DNA from: Aristolochia californica
Taxonomy: Eukaryota; Streptophyta; Magnoliopsida; Piperales; Aristolochiaceae
Direction of reading: 5' to 3'
NCBI GenBank assembly: GCA_029961685.1
Contig: JARWKL010000007.1
Coordinates: 3,988,708-4,052,707, forward strand
Length of the DNA: 64,000 nt
Shown here: positions 22,601 through 34,219 of the stretch, in pieces
How positions within the stretch are numbered: the stretch's first letter is position 1
Layout of the letters: each line of letters begins with the position of its first letter
Translations under genes and position numbers: made by a program
Notes under the pieces: model-generated
What the model saw: only the letters and a program-made list of their open reading frames with translations
Told to the model about the DNA's origin: nothing
Databases searched by the model: none

Positions 22601-25600
22601 AATGAAAAGCAAAATCAAAGTGTTCTTAAACATATTATTGGGCCACAGTGGAGTAAACATACTATTGAAGGATCTCCCTTAACTACTTCTTTTTGCCGTT
22701 TTTCTTCCTCTTTGGCCTTCTTATCCATATAAACCAGCCAGTTGAACCTCTTCACACCAAACTCTTTTGCAATGGCTTCCATTCCTTCATCATTGCTATC
22801 ATCACTACTTATGTCCTTCTCATCTTCATCATCTTCCTCACCATCATCATCATCATCTGACTCTGCTGTGTGTTGTTCCTCCTTTCCATTCCCATCATAT
22901 GAAAACCCCACCTGTGAGTAAGAACCCTTGCTTGGTGGAGACTGAGTTGAATGTAATCTACCAAAGACAGAATTATAATTGAGTTGAATGTAATCCACGA
23001 AAGACAGACCAAAACAGTATACCTGAGTTAAATGCAATCTACCCAAGACAGACAGAACAGTATAAGAAAAAACAGACAAAGTATTGGAGTGTGCTTAGCC
23101 TCAAGGCAGTATAATGTACTGCAAATTGGCACATAAAAGTAAAGAGGTGATAACAAAAACTAAAAAGATCCATTTCTCAACACAAATATAAATGAACACA
23201 ATCCATTTCTGCATACACTGATAACCAATAAACACAAGATCTCTTCGAGTATGAAAATGTTTTCTTGTATTACACCACATGTGCTAAAATAATTTCTCTC
23301 AACTCGCAAGAATAAATAGAAAAATGTAAAATAGCCTGGCAACTACCAAATTGGCTGTCTGCCAGATAAAAATTGTAGCCAAGTTAAACTTAGTAATAAC
23401 CTTAGGCATCAACCAGCATATTGCAGAATCCATGCAGACCATTGGCGACCTTAATGTGATATTAAACTTCCCAAGAGTAAAGCCTATTTATAATATGTTT
23501 AATGATGTACTATTTTTATTTATTTAAAAAAAAGTACATTATCAGACATATGCAGTAAAGAGGCCTAACAGCAGAAAAACAAATTGCGTTATGAAATAAG
23601 AGGTCTACTATTGTGACAAATGAGAGCATCTTAAAACAGAGGCTCTGATAAAAACATTGTACATTAATAGAGATATAATATGTGCTGTTCACCAAGAATA
23701 GCATGAAACACAAAGGAAGACTGATTAATCTCCTGAACAAATTCTCTCAAGGGCCCTTTAAGGAAAATCTGGTAAAAAAAAAAAAAAAACCAGTGCAGCA
23801 AACAAGAGTATATTCATAAGGAGACTATTACCTGTCAGGCATGAATGTCATGGCTGCTTTGACCTCCAGCTCCTGATCAACATGTTTTAAACCCTCTTCA
23901 TCAGAAACTGTGAATGACAATTTTTTAGTCTCACCATTTGCAGAGGCAATAAGTCAGGAAACTAAAACAAGAAAATCCACAAAAACATATGCACTCATTA
24001 AATTCAAAACAGAATAGCAGTTGCAATTTTAAATAAAGTATAGATAGTAACTCATGCTAAGATTTTCTTTTCTTTTACACTAAATTAAGATAAATTGTTA
24101 GATGGACATAAAAAATGTAAAGAAAATATAGGAAAACCCTTAAGATCATTTTACACATTAGCAACAGTAAAAAAGTACCGACATCCTCTATGGCGATGCT
24201 TAATTAAATCCCGATAACGCTCAAAACTAACAAACTCTTCTAGTTCTTCTTCTTCCTCAGATTTTTCTTGACTCCGTATCTGCCTGGAATTGGAATCTCG
24301 GATAAAGTCAAGGAGAGAACGGCCATCAAATCTACATAGAAACAACATTTGTTTAAGGATTACCCTCTTCTTTACTTAATTTATGCCATATAAGTAAACA
24401 AAACCAAATAAGCACAAAACTCACCTATCAATTAATATATCCTGTTTCCCATTCCAGGGTATCCTGTAAGAAGAAAATTTTAGTTACACAATAGCTAAAC
24501 ATGCAGTATAATAAGGTACATGTCACAATGTGCAAATGAAGAGGAACTATTAATTTTCTATTCTGAGAATTACACTCAGAGTAGATGAAATATCTCTAAG
24601 TTACAATAACCAGAACCAGTTAGCACTTTTTCAACTGTCAAAGCATCTAACAGGGAACCGGTGAGGTGGTGATATGTGACAATATCCTCTGCAACTTTGG
24701 GCATTTTAAACTAGAAGATCAACAAGATGACTATCCCTCGCAATTTGGAGATTTAAGTAGTCTTTTATTGTGCTTTGGCATGTATGATGAGAAAGAAACA
24801 ACAGGGGAACATGCAAACAATTTTTTTCAGAGAAATTGCCCGTGCGTATGTTTCTTTAAGAATTTCAAGCTGAATTTTACTACCAATACAAAGTTTTGAA
24901 GAGACCTCAAACACCACATTGATAACCAGATATACTGGAAAGAACCAAGATGTAATTATATGAGTATCTTGGAGCTGCAAACCAGATCTTCAACTACTTT
25001 GATGCCTATAATATATAATAACAAGAAAACCTCTTCTCAAAACTGCCTTCTCAAAATATCACATTCTAGAGAACAAGAATACCATACTTCCATTAGGGCA
25101 CAAATTGACCAATAAGGCTTTTTTTTTTGGGTGAAACAATCAAATTTCCACTAGAGAATGCTAGAACTACGACATGAGGAGAGAGAGGAAAAACACAGGC
25201 CTCTGAACGGAAAAGAGTTTCTCCAATCCCATGGTAGTAGCAGGAGATGCGGCAAATACATTACATTCCTTTTCAAAGCATTCCCCTCCATCTTGAAAAC
25301 TCAGATATTTTTATGATGACATGTTTTTTAAAATGACACAAAGCATCCAATCTTCCATTACATTGAAATTTGATAAGTCATACACTCCAAACTAATACGA
25401 CAGCCCACAAGCAAATTGCAGAATCATATTCAATCTCCACCACAAGCACTAATCTTAAAGAACCTCCAGGTACTCTGGACGCTAAGTTCCCAACAAACAA
25501 CCTTTTTTAACAACCTGATTTCATAAAGTACCAATATCCAAGGGCCAAAAATATCAACTCCACAACTAAAGTCCAAACTACAATTGAAAGGTACATCGAA

Positions 25601-26103
25601 GTCTTAACTCACAATGCATGAAGCAATTGCCACCGCGAGTACCATAAAAAATAAAAACAAAAACAAGTGAACACATACACTCGTAAAATTAGCAATTAAT
25701 GTTCGTTAACAGATGAAAATGTTCTTCTTTCTTCTCAGGGAAAATATCAGCAAATAATGCATTTAATTCACAAAATCCCAATTATTTTTTTACATCACCT
25801 TCCATATCCCAACACCAATCACCACAATATCCAAATAACAACCAACTAAGAATCGACCATAAGAAAAGCTCGGCGTAAACACGAGCAAATTGGCGGGAAA
25901 TCTTACAGTCCCTGCTGATCCTGCGTAGCCTGATAGAGTCCATCGTCTCGATACATGCGACATCTTGACCCAATAACCTGAAGCGACTGCTGAGGATCGC
26001 CCCTTCTCTTGGCCAGGTAGACCGCGCGCCTCTGTGCACGCCGCCGAGCGGCATCCATGAGATCATGAACCTTCCTTTCCGAACGCCTCGCCTCATGCCA
26101 CAT
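19605..26103 (-). CDS. CLASRP: CLASRP-type SR splicing protein (CLK4-associating)
   Basis: Thirteen exons on the minus strand: 25907-26103, 24425-24463, 24183-24331, 23832-23907, 22663-22957, 22472-22581, 22341-22388, 22001-22210, 21646-21750, 21380-21510, 21141-21279, 19763-19891 and 19605-19629. They join in frame to 1653 nt, 550 residues. The N-terminus (MWHEARRSERKVHDLM, then LIDRFDGRSLLDF) is the conserved SWAP-type start of metazoan CLASRP. An acidic DDDDDGEEDDEDE block precedes KEFGVKRFNWLVYMDKKA. The RKERRKASQMERERERE helix and HHDPYR follow. The tail is an RS domain (RRHSRSRSHSRS and onward). I recall AT4G36980 as the Arabidopsis counterpart. The family is nuclear and linked to CLK-kinase control of alternative splicing. 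Two donors (after exons 3 and 8) read GTCGG, which is unusual. They are chosen because frame and homology require them. Confidence 0.85.
22944..23051 (-). repeat. Triplicated 27-bp splice-acceptor sequence in CLASRP intron 4
   Basis: Copies at 22944-22970, 22981-23007 and 23025-23051 share GAGTTGAATGTAATCTAC on the plus strand. The first spans the true acceptor and exon-5 start (exon upper end 22957). The third keeps an AG acceptor and gains a GT donor, bounding a potential 16-nt microexon at 23023-23038. The middle copy has lost its AG. Confidence 0.85.
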
Positions 26104-26518
26104 CCTGCTTTCGCTTACTCTACCCGGCGATCAAACCTCCGCTTGAGAGAATCAGAAAACGACTCTGGTTCTATTGGGGTATCGAAGATTGAAGGCAAAA
26201 TTCCCAACCCTAGTTCTGTTTTGCCGAGTTCGGAGAATCACCAAGCGCTCGATTTTATTGACCTGCAGCACCAGCTCTCTGATATAAAGTGAAATAACAA
26301 ACAGGAAAAAGGCCGGAAATAGGTCTTGTGCGGATATAAGATGAGATGACTAGCGGATGTGAGTGAACAAATAACCAATTTCCCTGGAAGAACCTGGTTC
26401 CCGTTTATGCAGCCGAATATCGCGGTTGGCGCACGTGTACGACGCTCGTGCCTGATTGGACCATTCTTGACGGAAACCGTAGTCGTAGTATATCATCGTA
26501 CTATTATGATGAATTATG
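26104..26518 (-). promoter_or_regulatory. Upstream region of the CLASRP gene
   Basis: Only 415 bp separate the CLASRP start codon from the end of a hAT element. The segment should hold the 5' UTR and core promoter. I see a GCACGTGTAC motif near 26430 but no convincing TATA box. Confidence 0.35.
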
Positions 26519-27428
26519 TAGGGGTGGCATCGAGCCAAGCCGAGCCGAACCCGAACCTGCCTATGTTCGAGTCTAGCTTGATTCAAATATTTCGAGTCAA
26601 GCTTCAAGCCGAGCTTCATATCGAGCCTAAAATTGTTATCGAGCTCGAGCCCACCGAATTCAAGTCGAGCTTCGAGCCGAACTCGAGCCTCAACATATAT
26701 TTAAAATTTTTCAAAAATATATATCAAATTATGCATACATTTTACATAAAATTGGGCTTAACTTATATGTATAATATATGTATAAGATTGGGCATAACCT
26801 CTACTTAAAATTAAGCATAATCTATATGTATAATAACTGTATAAAATTCGACATGACCTCTATTTAAAATTGGGTATAATCAACATACATAATACCTACA
26901 TAAATACTCCATAAAATTGTTTATACATTCCATAAACACTCCAATAAATTGTTTATATATCTCATAAAATAGTCTAAACACTCCATACACTGCATAATAT
27001 TATAAATAAATTCCATACAATAATAAAACACAACAAAATTAAATAAAATATCACTATCAATTTACAATCACCCAAATAAAAACTATAAATCCATTATAAG
27101 TTTACAAACTATAGTTATTTCTCTTTATGCTAAAAAATAATATACGTCCTTGCTTGAGCAAAATCTCCACCTATGACAAAAACAAAAAAATAAAATTAGT
27201 TATTGTCAGATAAAAAAATACTCTTCTACTAGTAGTTACTTAATGTCGTTAAAAATATTAAAATTACCATGATGAGAAAAACATGAAAAATCATGTAGTT
27301 GGTAGCATTATCTCTGCACTCTTTTTCTCAGGCTGTAATCATAAAACAAAATTTTAATAAATAAAACTAAAAAATATCGTAATAAATAATTAATCAAAGA
27401 AATTCACCTTTTGATTTTTCTTTATACT

Positions 27429-27549
27429 GTGAAGAGTCCGAACCCAACCAGTGCTACAAATCAAAGTTTGAAATGTATTTGGTACCAAAGAAGAACGATA
27501 CGAGTCTATTACTCTACCACCAGCACTAAATAATGATTCCAAAGCTACT
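27429..27549 (-). pseudogene. hAT transposase C-terminal (dimerisation) remnant
   Basis: Read on the minus strand, the segment contains ESLFSAGGRVIDSYRSSLVP and then TLICSTGWVR. This is the diagnostic C-terminal pattern of hAT transposases (ESxFSxGGR, YRSSL, then W). The upstream catalytic part is not recognisable, so the copy cannot make a transposase. Confidence 0.75.
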
Positions 27550-28203
27550 GTAGATATGAGAATTATAAGGGGGGTTAGTCAACAAACTTAAAATTTGACG
27601 TTCATCTTCATCTCCTACTTCAAATTCATTTAATTCCTCTACATGAAATTCAATTTCAAACTTGGTGTTAGTGTGGACGAGTTCATATACATTGGAAAAC
27701 AGTTTCCAATGTTAGTGCCCCAAAATAAGAAAAATATAAAAAACAAGAAAGTGAGTAATTTATAATAGTATACTTAATTAAAACATAATATTTAAACCCC
27801 AAATTAGGTAAAACAAACATGATTACAACACAAATAAGCAATTTAATGTATAATTAAAATAAATTAATATATTAATTAATTAAATTAGATATTATATTCT
27901 TTAATGATTGCAGTTTATTATACATTAATACAATAATTACGTGAGCCAATTAACTGTGTACATGATTAATTATAAAAAATAAAAAAATAAAAAACTAAAC
28001 TGGAAAATTTGATCAAATGCTAACTTTAACACACTATATTTTTACGTATTATTGCATCGTCCAGAGGAAAAACAGGCTGAGAATAAGATTTGCAAGTTTT
28101 TTTTTTTTTTATAAAAACCACACGTGCGAAACTCGCATGTGTAAACTACATGTGCGAGTTCGCATGCTGTGCGGGACGGAGCGTCGAGGGGGGAAAATAA
28201 TCT

Positions 28204-28224
28204 CCCCCCCCCCCCCCCCCCCCC
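28204..28224 (+). repeat. Poly-C run (21 C)
   Basis: This is an uninterrupted run of 21 C within the hAT element. It lies just after an imperfect hairpin (about 28126-28166) and before a GC-rich, purine-rich stretch (28230-28590). The exact length may be affected by sequencing. Confidence 0.9.
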
Positions 28225-28754
28225 TCAACTTAGGTCTCCGAACTTTAGGTATCCGGGGGTTCCCATTCCAGCGAGAGCGGTGGCCGACTGATTTGACGGC
28301 GGCAGTAGGCGGTGGTAGGGGGGTGACGATGACGGGAGAGGGTGACGCTACGGGAGTCGACGACGACGACGATGAGAGGCAGAGAAGGCGATGAGGGGGT
28401 GGGGAAGGATTAGGTGCGGCGGTGGTGGAAGGGGCACCGGTGACGAGAGGGAGAAGGGAGAAGGGAGATGGAGACCGTGAGAGGGAATTTCGGAGGAAGA
28501 AGAGAGAAGGGAAGGAGGAGACCGAAAAAAAAAATCGGGAGAGAAGAGAGCGAGGGCGGGGGAGAGACCGAAAAAAAGTATTTGGGAGAGAGATTAACGA
28601 GTCGGCTCGTGAGCCAACGAGCCGAACCTGGCTCTGCTTGAGCTCGGCTCGTTACCCTAAACTAGCCCATTTCTGAGTTCGTGTTCGGCTCGAGCTCGAT
28701 ATATAACGAGTCAAACCGAGCCGAACACGAGCCGCTCGGTTCGAAGCCACCCTA

Positions 28755-31700
28755 GTCGTAGTGGTATCAAGATCCCCTAGGTCCGGGCCTCAGACCGGGT
28801 ACGCCCATATATGGTAACAGAATCTCACTGGTTGATCAGTCATGTTCAATTTTATCTTTTACATGTATTAATCATCTAAAAATAAAAATTAAATTAAAAT
28901 AATATTATATTTATAATTAAGAAAAAAATATGGACCTAAGCCAATAAAAGCCTAATTTTGAATTTAACCATTATTTGAATTGGAAATCTCAAATATTGAT
29001 TTATTCTTATTATCCATATATTTATCTCTCATGCATGGATATTGATGTTTATATTTGAATTTTTTTAATAATAAATAGAGATAATGGCATTGTTATAAAT
29101 ATAATGAAGTAAATGACTATTTACGATTGATTAAGTGGTCATTTGTTTTCATGTCTACAAATGCATCCCCTTCAAGGCCTCTTTCATCCTATGGATGGAC
29201 AAGACTTGAACTTTTTTAATTCATTGTTGGCAACTAGTTATTGATCAAGTGGTAGTTGCATCCTTGATCTTCAATAGCTTAAGAAATTGTGGCCTTCAAA
29301 AACGAAGATGGTTGTTAATTTATATCAATTACTATCCACCATTGCTAAGTGGATTTAGACCTACCAAATGGACAGTTATTTAAATGCATTAACTCATTGC
29401 AACATACACTTAGCCAGTAATAAAAAAGAATCCAATTGACAACCAAGACACCATAAGGTGAAGGAATGGTAACCAAAATCAACTGTATATTTGATCTTTG
29501 CTAAATGTGGTTTTTTTAGGTTGATCAACTTTGTCTCATTTCGATTTGCTAAATCCTTGACAACTAGAGAGTAGGGGGCCATACCACTAGTGATCTTCAA
29601 CTTAGAAAAATTACCATAGTTTGGACCCTTGATTACAATTTTGTTTCACCATTAAGTTTAATCGATCGATGCAAAGAAACCCACTAGAAGGTACAGTGCC
29701 CAATGATGAAATATTCAACACACAAACCTTCTTCAACGGGTTTTTCTTCATAATATGAATTTAGAAGTCTTACACCTTAAACAATCTTACTATTGATGAG
29801 CCAACATGGATTAAAATATTTCAATATAGTGAAACTCCTTAGTAGCCAATGATGAAGATGGAAGATTTCTTTCAACTTCCTTGATCGACTCTAACAAGAA
29901 ATCTTATCTCATTAGTAAACTAAATAACAACATGAAGTAAAACACCCAGACGTCTTTTGATAACCATGTAAGACTAGCTCATACGAGATTTCTGAAAGTG
30001 AAAGAGTTTTGAACACCACTTTACTCTTTTCATGATCACGGAGAAGTTAAACATTTGTGTCCTCACATTGTTACTTTTTCCCTTCACCAACAAATGTTCA
30101 GAAAGTTTCTAGATACATAGAACTTGTGTGCGCTATGAAAGTTGGAGGACATCACCATTCTTAAAAATTATTGTTATGTTATCTTTACTTTGTATTGATG
30201 AGAGTCAAGTAATCTTATGATGTTGACTTGGACTTGACTTAATTGACCGAGCACTAGGGAATTTTCATTAACATCCCTTCGTCTTTTCAAGGATTTTCTT
30301 ATTTAATTGACCTTTTTTCTCTAAACTTTAGTTGACCAGCATTCCACAAAAAAAATTACAAAACTATATTTTACCAAAACACTACATCAATCAACAATCA
30401 CCATGACACTAAACTAATGATGTTGACTCCTTTTTTCTATAATTTCTTTTATAAAGTGAGTAACTATGATACCAAACTTTCAAAATTAATTTGAGTGAAA
30501 CTTGTGTTACGGATACTAACTTCAGGGTTAGTATAGACAATGCTGACTTACTTGCAAGCATGAACTTTGTTTTGAGGATACCAAGTATTAGTGTTTAAGT
30601 GAACTAGGTTTTCGTGGTACTAAGTTCAAGCTTTTAAAAGTTTTTTACCTCTTTCATTTTCGCTTTTTACAATGAGTCCTTCATTTTCACCTTGTCGTCA
30701 TTTAGATGCCATAGATGACTCTCACCTTTGCTCCTTGCTCGACAAGAGTGGTGAAAGCCCTAGACGTCATTTCTTGCCACCGGAGCAAACTCTCTCTCAT
30801 TGTTCTTTCTCACTGAAGATGATTCTCACCACTCTTGTCACTATTTCCTTTGTTGTTGATCATTGTCATCTCTCACTGCGGCTCTCACCTCTCTTTCTTG
30901 CCATTGGAGACGACTCTCGCCGCACTTTATTGTTGCCAAAGACAACTATTGCCACTCTTGTCTCTATTTTCCTTACTCTTTATCGTTGTTCTCTCATTGT
31001 TATTTCTTGCAGGTCTTTCTTGTCGTTGATTCTTATCATCAGAGGAGAGAGTTCAACCAACCATTGTCACTGGTAGAATATATTGGTAGTGTGTATCATC
31101 TCTCGTTGCCTTCTATCACCACCTTTTCTTGCCTCCAAAGGAGAGAGCTTGTGGTTAGAAAGACAACCATTCGCCAGAGACAATTCTCATATCCAGGTTA
31201 GTAAATGGTTTTTGACCATTTTATTAAGTTTTTAAACAATAATTAGTAGAAAAAGGCAAATGTTTTTTATGTATTCGGAAGAATTTAATTTCTTCCTCAA
31301 AAAACAAAGATTTAATTTCAAATAATTAAGAAAGGGAGGAAATCAAAGAGGGAGAGGTGCAGAGGAGAGACCTCTTATAGGTCTTCCATTATGCAGTTGA
31401 AGGGCCAAGTTTACTGTTGTTATATGTTTTTCTATTTTCTTATAGTTTCTAATGGGACATTTAAAAATGCAAGTTTACGATTTTATATTATTTTATGCAT
31501 TGAATGTGAGTAATCACAAAAAGAAAATTATTTGTTAATATTCTTTACTTATATTTAATATTTAAATTAGTTAACTTATTTTATTAATATATCTTTTTAT
31601 AGTTTTTTGTATACTATGTCTTGAATTTGATAATGTGGATTGAGTGTGGAGATTTGATGTAAGAATGTGGTTGCTAATTTGGACAAAAAATGTAGTTTTA

Positions 31701-33533
31701 GTAGACACATAATTTGTAGTTTATATTTATATAGTCATCAATTTTGAATCTTGGTAGATTTTCTGATTAGCCAAATACACTTTTCATTCATAATTTCGTA
31801 TGGAAAAGAAACAAAACAGAACAAAAAAAAAACTACGAATTCATCTTCTCATTTATATTCTTGTTATTTGAGTATTCATATTATTTAATGTCTTCGACAA
31901 CGTTGACATCTATTATGTCGTTAACTTTTTCACTCTTATAGTTCAAAGCAATGGTACCCCATATCAGATATCGGCCAATACATATTGAATTTCAGCTCAT
32001 ATTTTTAGCTAATTTTATAGTATTTATGCTTTCTCCATTTATTGGTTTACCATATTTTATTTCTTATTAGAGTAATAAAAAACTCATTTTCCTTTTTTTT
32101 ACGATTTTTTATTAGCACACAATTACACCTTAGTTCAAAAGGAAGATAAAAAAACACGTCAACTACATAATTACTATTCATATTTAAAAGACAAAAAATT
32201 TCTACTGACCCTAACTTGTTTTTGGTAGGCAAAAATACATAAATCTCATAAACCAAACAAATTGGCATAATTGTTGTTTCCTTCCTAGATCATTTAATTA
32301 TGTAACTAAATTCATCATTCTTGTATTCATTATAACAAAGGGTCTTTTACACATTTTCTGAAGTCAAATGGTGTACAAGTGTCATGTTTTTGTCTAAAAT
32401 GAATGGTTATGTGACCAAAACCAAATTCTTCTTCGAATCTTCTACATGAGCAGTTGATACGATAAGTAACCATATGAACCCTTTACTTCAATAGATCAAG
32501 AAAAAAATATAACAAGGGAAATGAAACACAATATAGATGAAGAATAGTTTATCCTGTTACAGGAAAGCAAAATGACAAAAAAAATATTTTTTAATTATTT
32601 TTAATAAACAACATTATTGAAAAATAAATTTTAAGTGATTGATAATTTTCGCGCTTCTACTTTTCGCTTCTTATTCTCTTTGATTTCTATTGAAACAATA
32701 CGAATCTTATTTTTTATCCCAGTTAAATTCTTGTAGGAAAAAGAGGCATTTCATCCATTAAAATCTAGTACGAATATTAAAAAATTGATCGAATAACAAA
32801 ATTTCCTTTTTGTATTCTTTTGCTTGGTTTCCTATTGGCTCAAACACATCCCTAAGATTTACTTCCTTCTTTGTCTTGGAGCTAGATACCTTATGATTTA
32901 TAAAGATATAGATATTAAAATGATACCTACTTAGTGTGGTTGTCATTCATGAAGAATTAAATAGCTTTTGTCACCCCCTTTATGCCTCTAACCTTTTTGT
33001 TTTTCTTAATCAAAGAATAACTTAAATTGCATTAATTTTGATTATCATCTTTTCATAGGCAATTATATTACTAAATTTTAATTTCTTCTTCTTCTTCTAA
33101 ACCCATCGTTACTTCATCAAATATATCAAATTCTGATGATTCAAATATGCTTGAAGCTCCTTCGATCCTACAGAAATGGCAGTTGTGATTTATTCTTCTT
33201 CATCCAGCAAGCCCACAGTTCGATCCTATTCAATTCAAAATAAAGTTTCGGAAGGAATCCTTCTTGTGTTCACACCGGACTGCGAGCAACTTTTTTTTCA
33301 GAAAAAAAAAAAACATTTAAGACCATGTTCAAAAAGCTTTGGCTGTAGAAATGAATTCCAGAGGAAGAAGTCGATGGAAATATGAACACCAAACACTTCA
33401 CTTGTTTGGAGAACGGATGAAATTACGAGAAGAAAATTAAAAGAAAATATTCCAAAGTCTTGGATCATTCCGATCTATCACGAGTGTTTGGATAACCCTG
33501 TCTGAAGGTAATCGCATCTTCCTGGAAATTTCA
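28755..33533. other. AT-rich intergenic DNA, no gene seen
   Basis: Nearly 4.8 kb without a recognisable gene. 28860-30660 and 31200-33460 are AT-rich with only short frames. 30700-31190 is a pyrimidine-rich degenerate tandem repeat (motif CCACTCTTGTC) that opens all three plus frames without coding content. The last part belongs to the 3' flank of the DUF1685 gene. Confidence 0.55.
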
Positions 33534-34219
33534 TCACGATGATTGGCGGACAGAACAAGCGACCAACTGTGCCCATTGCTTCAATCTCGCCTTCATCAGC
33601 TGCGGATTATCGCCTGTACGAAGAAAACAGATGAAAAATCAGACGAAAAATGATTCGGAATTTCAGATTGCTAATAAACAGAAAGAAATAACAACTAGTA
33701 TAATTTTTTTTTGTTCATTTCATAGTCACGACGTTAACGCTAACCAGGAATAGAACCAGGTTCGCCGTCCGCGGCTCACTTTAGAAAGTACGGCAGCGGA
33801 AAGAAAAGGCATGGAGGCCACGGCGGAGAGAAAGGACGATTAAAAAGTATGACAAGGAGCTCCTCCTTACCAGGGCTGAAGATACTCTGAGGGCTGGAAA
33901 CTACATCAGCGTCGGTCTCCGAAACGGCAGACGCCTCCGACGCCGTCCTCACGAGAACGCTCTCATTATACTGCTTGTTAACAGCATAATAGAAATCCAA
34001 AGCCGGCAACGTATCCGACAGCTTCCGATCCTCCTCAGGCGAGTCGAATCCAAAACCTAGCTCTATACACGCCTTCAACTCGTCGACATCGTCGTCCGTC
34101 ACGCTACGGGTCCTCCGCCGCCGCCTACACTCTTTCCGGCGCAGCCAAGTCTCGTCCCTGTACGAGTCTGTCGACAAAGACCGCTGCTTGTACAGCGAAC
34201 CCGGCCGAGCCTCAGACAT
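33534..34219 (-). CDS. DUF1685 family protein
   Basis: Two exons on the minus strand (33871-34219 and 33534-33613) join in frame to 142 residues. Features seen are a basic run ECRRRRRTRSVTDDDVDELK (about residues 31-50), the conserved ELGFGFDSPEEDRKLSDTLP and ALDFYYAVNKQY, a Ser-rich linker, and the family ending NPQLMKARLKQWAQLVACSV. This matches plant DUF1685 proteins, which are small and of unknown function; some annotations label Arabidopsis AT3G50350 a putative membrane insertase, which nothing here supports. No transmembrane helix is visible. The single phase-1 intron sits before the conserved C-terminal motif. Confidence 0.88.

Larger units (their letters stand above)
26519..28754 (-). 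mobile_element. Decayed hAT DNA transposon
   Basis: The left end TAGGGGTGGCATCGAGCC and the reverse complement of the right end, TAGGGTGGCTTCGAACC, form an imperfect terminal inverted repeat of about 22 bp, of the kind seen in plant hAT elements. Subterminal regions on both sides are packed with GAGCC/CGAGC-type motifs, as in Ac/Tip100 relatives. The interior keeps a hAT dimerisation-domain remnant on the minus strand (27429-27549). The octamer GTCGTAGT directly follows the right end (28755-28762) and also occurs at 26482-26489, 29 bp left of the left end. This may be an off-set target duplication. Confidence 0.78.

Noticed and set aside
26359..26808. 149-codon plus frame spanning the left end of the hAT element
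   Set aside because: It crosses the element border and is built from the GAGCC subterminal repeats; not a gene.
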